Below are positions 60,324 to 64,000 of a stretch of DNA of 64,000 bases, piece after piece. The notes below the pieces were generated by a model that had not been told where the DNA came from, searched no databases, and saw only the letters and a list, made by a program, of their open reading frames with translations. Source of the DNA: Ureibacillus chungkukjangi (GTDB lineage Bacteria > Bacillota > Bacilli > Bacillales_A > Planococcaceae); the NCBI RefSeq assembly GCF_003217295.1, contig NZ_QJTJ01000016.1, forward strand, positions 1-64,000, read 5' to 3'. A program made the translations under genes and the position numbers. Each line of letters starts with the position of its first letter. Within the stretch, counting starts at the first letter, position 1.

Positions 60324-61412
60324 TTACTTTGCGACTTTCTGTTCAAAACGTTTCTTTAAATCTGCTAATTTATTTGTACCCTCTGTTCGTTCTTCATTTG
60401 CTTTACTATAAATATCTTTCACATCTTCAATCCCCTGGATAATCGTTCCCCAGGTCTTTTCAAGCGATTCTAATTGAATCAAGCTACCATTTGTTAATCG
60501 TGCCATCGCTTTTTCTTGCAAGGCGGCATTATTAGCGTTTTTTAACAATAATTCATTTGTTTGAGCATCTAAAGTCTGCTGAGCTTTTTCAATCACCTGC
60601 TGACGTTTCAGTGCTACCGTTTGAGCTAGAGCCTGCTTGAATAATGGCAGAGTAATTATAAATGAAGTATTGATCTTTTGAACTAATTCGTCATTCCCCG
60701 TTTGTGTAAGTTTAATCATGGGAAGACTTTGCAGTGCAACATTTTCAGCTAGCTGTAAGTCGTATACCCGGTGGTCCAACATTTCTTTAGCCTGGACTAA
60801 GGATTGTAATTTTAACTGGTCTAACTGATTGCCAGATACCTTCGCCTTTTCTTCCCACTCAGGTATAAGCTTTGTTGATAATTCCTGAATAGCAATTTCT
60901 CCAGCTGCAATATATTTTTGAAGCTCCTCGTAATAGGCAAGATTATGATGGAACATTGTTTCTAACTGATCGTTTTCCTTTAGAATTTCAGCCTCATATT
61001 TCTTTAGAGTTATGCCAACTTGTTCGACATCCATTTGCATTGTTTCATATTTCTTAAAAATCGTTTCCATCGAGTTTTTCGCTTTCTTGAACAGCTTTTG
61101 AAAGAAACTAGGCTTTCTTTCCTTATCAAAATCATTTAAATCAAATTGATCCATGATTCTGCTAAGTCGTAAAGTTAGATCCTTAGCTTCTTCAATTTTA
61201 GCTCGCCGAATAGAATTTAAAATCATATCCGAAAATCTTGATATCTCTACAGTCGTTTTACTACCAAATGTGACGAGGGAATTCAGATTTTCGATATTTA
61301 ATTGACGACGAATAGCTTGTGTTTCAGGAGAGATTTTAACCTTTTTTAGAATCTCACTTGTTCTTTGCTCTAATTCATTTGGTAATTGAACCTTATAATT
61401 TTCTGCTTCCAT
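60324..61412 (-). CDS. yceH: TelA-family toxic anion resistance protein (YceH-like)
   Basis: A 362-residue, highly helical cytoplasmic protein of the TelA/KlaA family; members are linked to tellurite and other envelope stress resistance by an unknown mechanism. Family segments include VTFGSKTTVEISRFSDMILNSIR, DFDKERKPSFFQKLFKKAKN, KLIPEWEEKAKVSGNQLDQL and the TQTGNDELVQKINTSFIITLPLFKQALAQTV block. It follows the YceG gene by 34 bases, the order of yceG-yceH in B. subtilis. The TerD-type genes (yceC-F) of that cluster are not in this window. Minus-strand ATG after GGGAGGTAGGAAGG. Confidence 0.92.
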   Translation of the reverse strand: MEAENYKVQLPNELEQRTSEILKKVKISPETQAIRRQLNIENLNSLVTFGSKTTVEISRFSDMILNSIRRAKIEEAKDLTLRLSRIMDQFDLNDFDKERKPSFFQKLFKKAKNSMETIFKKYETMQMDVEQVGITLKKYEAEILKENDQLETMFHHNLAYYEELQKYIAAGEIAIQELSTKLIPEWEEKAKVSGNQLDQLKLQSLVQAKEMLDHRVYDLQLAENVALQSLPMIKLTQTGNDELVQKINTSFIITLPLFKQALAQTVALKRQQVIEKAQQTLDAQTNELLLKNANNAALQEKAMARLTNGSLIQLESLEKTWGTIIQGIEDVKDIYSKANEERTEGTNKLADLKKRFEQKVAK

Positions 61413-61446
61413 CTTCCTTCCTACCTCCCTTTGAGTTAGAAATGAA

Positions 61447-63069
61447 TTATCGTTTAAAGAATCTTTTTAAAAAGCCTGTTTTAGTTTTAGGAATATCATT
61501 TGGAATTTCCAAGTCAAATTGAACAGCTGGTAACTGATGGATATCAAAATAGTTTCGGTTAATCCAAGCTTCAATATTATTGTAGTTTGTGGGTGTATAA
61601 ATAAGAATATCTGCCCCTATCAAATTGAAATAACATAATAAGATAATGTCTGTTTCAGAAAAATTATCTGGCTTATTATCATAAATAACAATTTTAGGAA
61701 CCTTACCAGTAAAGTCGAATGACTCAACTAGCCTCAAAAAGTCTTTTTCCAATGTTATAACTGTCATTAGTATTTTGATTCTTAAATCATCATCCATCTC
61801 TTTCAAAAACATATCTGATTTAATTAACTCGTTCATCTTACTTACAACAAAGTCTTGTACAGTTTGATTTAAATATGCCAGCTTATATAACGGGTGCTTA
61901 AACAGCTTTTCCTTTTCAATCAATCCATTTGCATCGAAAACAAAGGAAGTAGAATACATTTCCTGCCTGCTATAAGTAATTGGTGTAAAATCTACTTTTT
62001 CTCTAAAAACAGTATTAACAGTTTCCTTCATTTCAAATAGTTCTTTCCAGTAGTCCTCTAATTGAGGATATGTTCCACTTACCTTGACAAACAAATTCGG
62101 AACATAGACAATTTCATTCTTCACTTGAAATTCAGGTCTTATTTTTGCATCCTCATGCCATAAGATTTTCATTTCGTCATGAGTAGTTCTTAAAGTGATA
62201 GGCTTTGTTAAACCTGTTTCAAATTGCCTTGTTTTAAAAATCCCTACCTCTTCTCCATATAAGAAGCTTTCAATTTCCTCTTTTGCTTCATAGGTAACAG
62301 TTTTCTTTCGTACTCGTTTTGCCTCTTGAGGGAACGGTTTAATTGGGAAGCTGTTGGAGTAAACCATTCTTTTGGAGAACATATCGTTTGAATCAATTTG
62401 GGAAAACCTCTGCTCTTTTGCTGGTTCTGTATGAATGTATAAAATATCAATGCCTAACAACGAAGCAAAGATTAAGAAATAAACCTCATGAGCTTTTATA
62501 TCTCCATAGAAAATGATTTTGGGTATATCCTTGTCTGGCTGACTGGTTGGATATAATTTTTCAATAATTCGCTGCAGCCAAATCAATATTTTAACAACGA
62601 AAGTCTCTACTTTTGATGTATTGAGGAAGGATTCATTTTTTAGAAATAAATCAAGAACCTGTAAAAAGGCTTTATGAATAACAGCATAATGACTATGCCC
62701 ATAGAAAATACGTGAATTAAAAAATAGAGATAAGCCTTGCTTCCTAAGAGCTGTAGGATCTTGTGTTAAGGATTTCCCAATAAAATTTTTAAAATAGCTC
62801 ATTTCATTGTTTTGTGGTGTGAGAATTGAACCATCAAATCGAACATAACGCCCATATGCCGATAACTGTTCGTCTAATCGAAACAACTCATTTATATATA
62901 TATTAAAATCGTTTTCTTCTTCGCCCTCTACCCCCAGTAAACGATAAAAATAAATTGGTATAACGGGTGTCTCTCCCCCGACATATCCAATCCTTTGTTC
63001 AACCGGGACTAATATATCCTCTAAGGGGTTTCTCGTCTCCTTCAAAGAAACAACAAAGTTTGAACTCAT
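61447..63069 (-). CDS. yceG: YceG-family protein
   Basis: A 540-residue cytoplasmic protein matching Bacillus YceG in length and in its partner. It appears to hold two similar halves: each has a KIIFYGDIK- or KIVIYDNKP-type strand followed by a small-residue helix (VYFLIFASLLGIDILYIHT and DIILLCYFNLIGADILIYTP). The family accompanies TelA/TerD tellurite-stress genes; the biochemical role is unknown. The ATG at 63069 has GATGGTGAG upstream; the frame is open up to an ATG at 63141, but that start lacks a ribosome site. Confidence 0.88.
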   Translation of the reverse strand: MSSNFVVSLKETRNPLEDILVPVEQRIGYVGGETPVIPIYFYRLLGVEGEEENDFNIYINELFRLDEQLSAYGRYVRFDGSILTPQNNEMSYFKNFIGKSLTQDPTALRKQGLSLFFNSRIFYGHSHYAVIHKAFLQVLDLFLKNESFLNTSKVETFVVKILIWLQRIIEKLYPTSQPDKDIPKIIFYGDIKAHEVYFLIFASLLGIDILYIHTEPAKEQRFSQIDSNDMFSKRMVYSNSFPIKPFPQEAKRVRKKTVTYEAKEEIESFLYGEEVGIFKTRQFETGLTKPITLRTTHDEMKILWHEDAKIRPEFQVKNEIVYVPNLFVKVSGTYPQLEDYWKELFEMKETVNTVFREKVDFTPITYSRQEMYSTSFVFDANGLIEKEKLFKHPLYKLAYLNQTVQDFVVSKMNELIKSDMFLKEMDDDLRIKILMTVITLEKDFLRLVESFDFTGKVPKIVIYDNKPDNFSETDIILLCYFNLIGADILIYTPTNYNNIEAWINRNYFDIHQLPAVQFDLEIPNDIPKTKTGFLKRFFKR

Positions 63070-63413
63070 AAACTCACCATCTTTTGTATAGTTAACTTCA
63101 ATTATACATCTTTTATCTATTGGAAGAGAGTGTTTATCCATATTTTCTCATTAATCTTTTATATGCTTGTTATAATTTGCAAACCATAGCATCAGTCATG
63201 TATTTTATAATACATTGTTTTTCTAAAAATTATTGAATTCAGTTCTAAAACTCATGCAAACACAATAAATTAGTAGAGTGGGCTTTCTATGTATTTTTAT
63301 AAGTACAATTTTTCGTTCAATTGTTTTGAGTAGGAATAATTCATAAATTCTCAACACTTTTTGCTATTGTTTCATAAGCGAAAGAAATATAATAGAGGTA
63401 ATGGAGGTACGGT

Positions 63414-64000
63414 ATGCTTAAAATTAAACATATTGAATTTATAAAGACAGTTTATGATGAATCTCTTTCACATAACATATTCTCAATAGCTAATATTCAA
63501 TTCTCCAACTATCCCCCAATCAACGGGGCTCTTTTGTATTGGAAGAAAAATACGTCTCGTTCAGATTTTACTCCTGAGGGTGATTTTAAATTTTTCTATG
63601 ATATGTCCAATATTACATACTACGCTTCTGTAAAATTCCCTAAAAATATTAAGCTAACACGTGACCAAAGACAAGAATTAGCTTATATTTTGTTGGACGA
63701 GCGTGGATCAATTGGTACTTATAGCTTAAAAACTGATCCTAGCCGAAAAAGAAAATTCAGACCCCAAAAAGCATTGGAAAAGTTGAACTTCCCTATGGGC
63801 TTTGATTTAAAATCAATCCCCTCTTATGTGGGACCAATCATTGATGAGATAGACTTGTCCCAATTGATAAAAGACAACGGTAATATGTCAGAAAAGTTCG
63901 TCCATGATTATTGTTTTTGGCGATATAATTTAGTAAAGCTTCACCCGTCAGAGTTTGAGAAATTTTTGGACTATGTTGATTTTGCATATATTTGCTATGC
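63414..64000 (+). CDS. Partial gene of unknown function at right edge
   Basis: An open frame of 195 codons from ATG 63414 (behind ATGGAGGTACGGT) that runs off the window without a stop. It begins MLKIKHIEFIKTVYDESLSH and includes KLTRDQRQELAYILLDERGS and a basic SRKRKFRPQKALEKL region. No signal peptide or membrane helix in the visible part, and no family recognised. It is divergent from the yceG-telA unit. Confidence 0.65.
   Translation, partial: MLKIKHIEFIKTVYDESLSHNIFSIANIQFSNYPPINGALLYWKKNTSRSDFTPEGDFKFFYDMSNITYYASVKFPKNIKLTRDQRQELAYILLDERGSIGTYSLKTDPSRKRKFRPQKALEKLNFPMGFDLKSIPSYVGPIIDEIDLSQLIKDNGNMSEKFVHDYCFWRYNLVKLHPSEFEKFLDYVDFAYICY

Overview
The window reads as ordinary chromosome of a low-GC, endospore-forming Bacillales bacterium. 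The evidence is a tricistronic GerA/GerB/GerC spore-germination operon, the Gram-positive topoisomerase IV pair parE-parC beside plsY and a yneR-like gene (the same order as in Bacillus subtilis), a HutP-controlled histidine operon, strong Shine-Dalgarno sequences and many TTG/GTG starts. A Lysinibacillus/Psychrobacillus/Solibacillus-type member of the Planococcaceae (Caryophanaceae) is my best guess; the genus cannot be fixed from sequence reading alone. No rRNA, tRNA, CRISPR array or insertion sequence was seen.

Layout. 0-3.7 kb: a lipoprotein-type LCP protein, a very small kinase-like protein with a C-terminal zinc ribbon, and an ECF sigma factor overlapping its DUF4179-type membrane anti-sigma factor. 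3.7-9.9 kb: hutPHUIG for histidine breakdown to glutamate, with a consensus sigma-A promoter overlapped by a cre-like site, and an exact HutP-type RNA site in front of a strong terminator between hutP and hutH. 10-19 kb: small housekeeping and accessory genes (GNAT, epimerase, methyltransferase, M23 peptidase, DinB, CapA-like lipoprotein, alpha/beta hydrolase) and one decayed GNAT pseudogene.

19.4-28.8 kb is the most striking part: a PAS-PAS-PAS-GGDEF-EAL-PilZ protein, then a separate operon encoding REC-GGDEF-EAL-LuxR, a membrane hybrid histidine kinase (sensor-HAMP-GAF-coiled coil-HisKA-HATPase-REC-REC) and a CheR-type methyltransferase. The kinase plus CheR pair resembles the RsbK/RsbM sensor module of Bacillus cereus, but the neighbouring response regulator carries c-di-GMP enzyme domains and a DNA-binding domain instead of the PP2C phosphatase of RsbY. 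28.9-37.2 kb: two paralogous VanW proteins enclosing a chemoreceptor and the gerABC-like operon.

37.3-51.5 kb: amidohydrolase, SDR, 3-hydroxyacyl-CoA dehydrogenase, flavin reductase, Nudix, yneR-like/plsY divergent from parE/parC, an EamA exporter and a ywcBA-type acetate symporter operon. 52-64 kb: a YdhK lipoprotein, an overlapping gene pair coding a free-standing LAGLIDADG endonuclease and a tandem ribbon-helix-helix-like protein (probably mobile), aspartase, a 41-codon membrane peptide, nitroreductase, a beta-lactamase-fold hydrolase, a LysR regulator divergent from a DUF2332 protein, the yceG-telA pair and a partial unknown gene running off the right edge.
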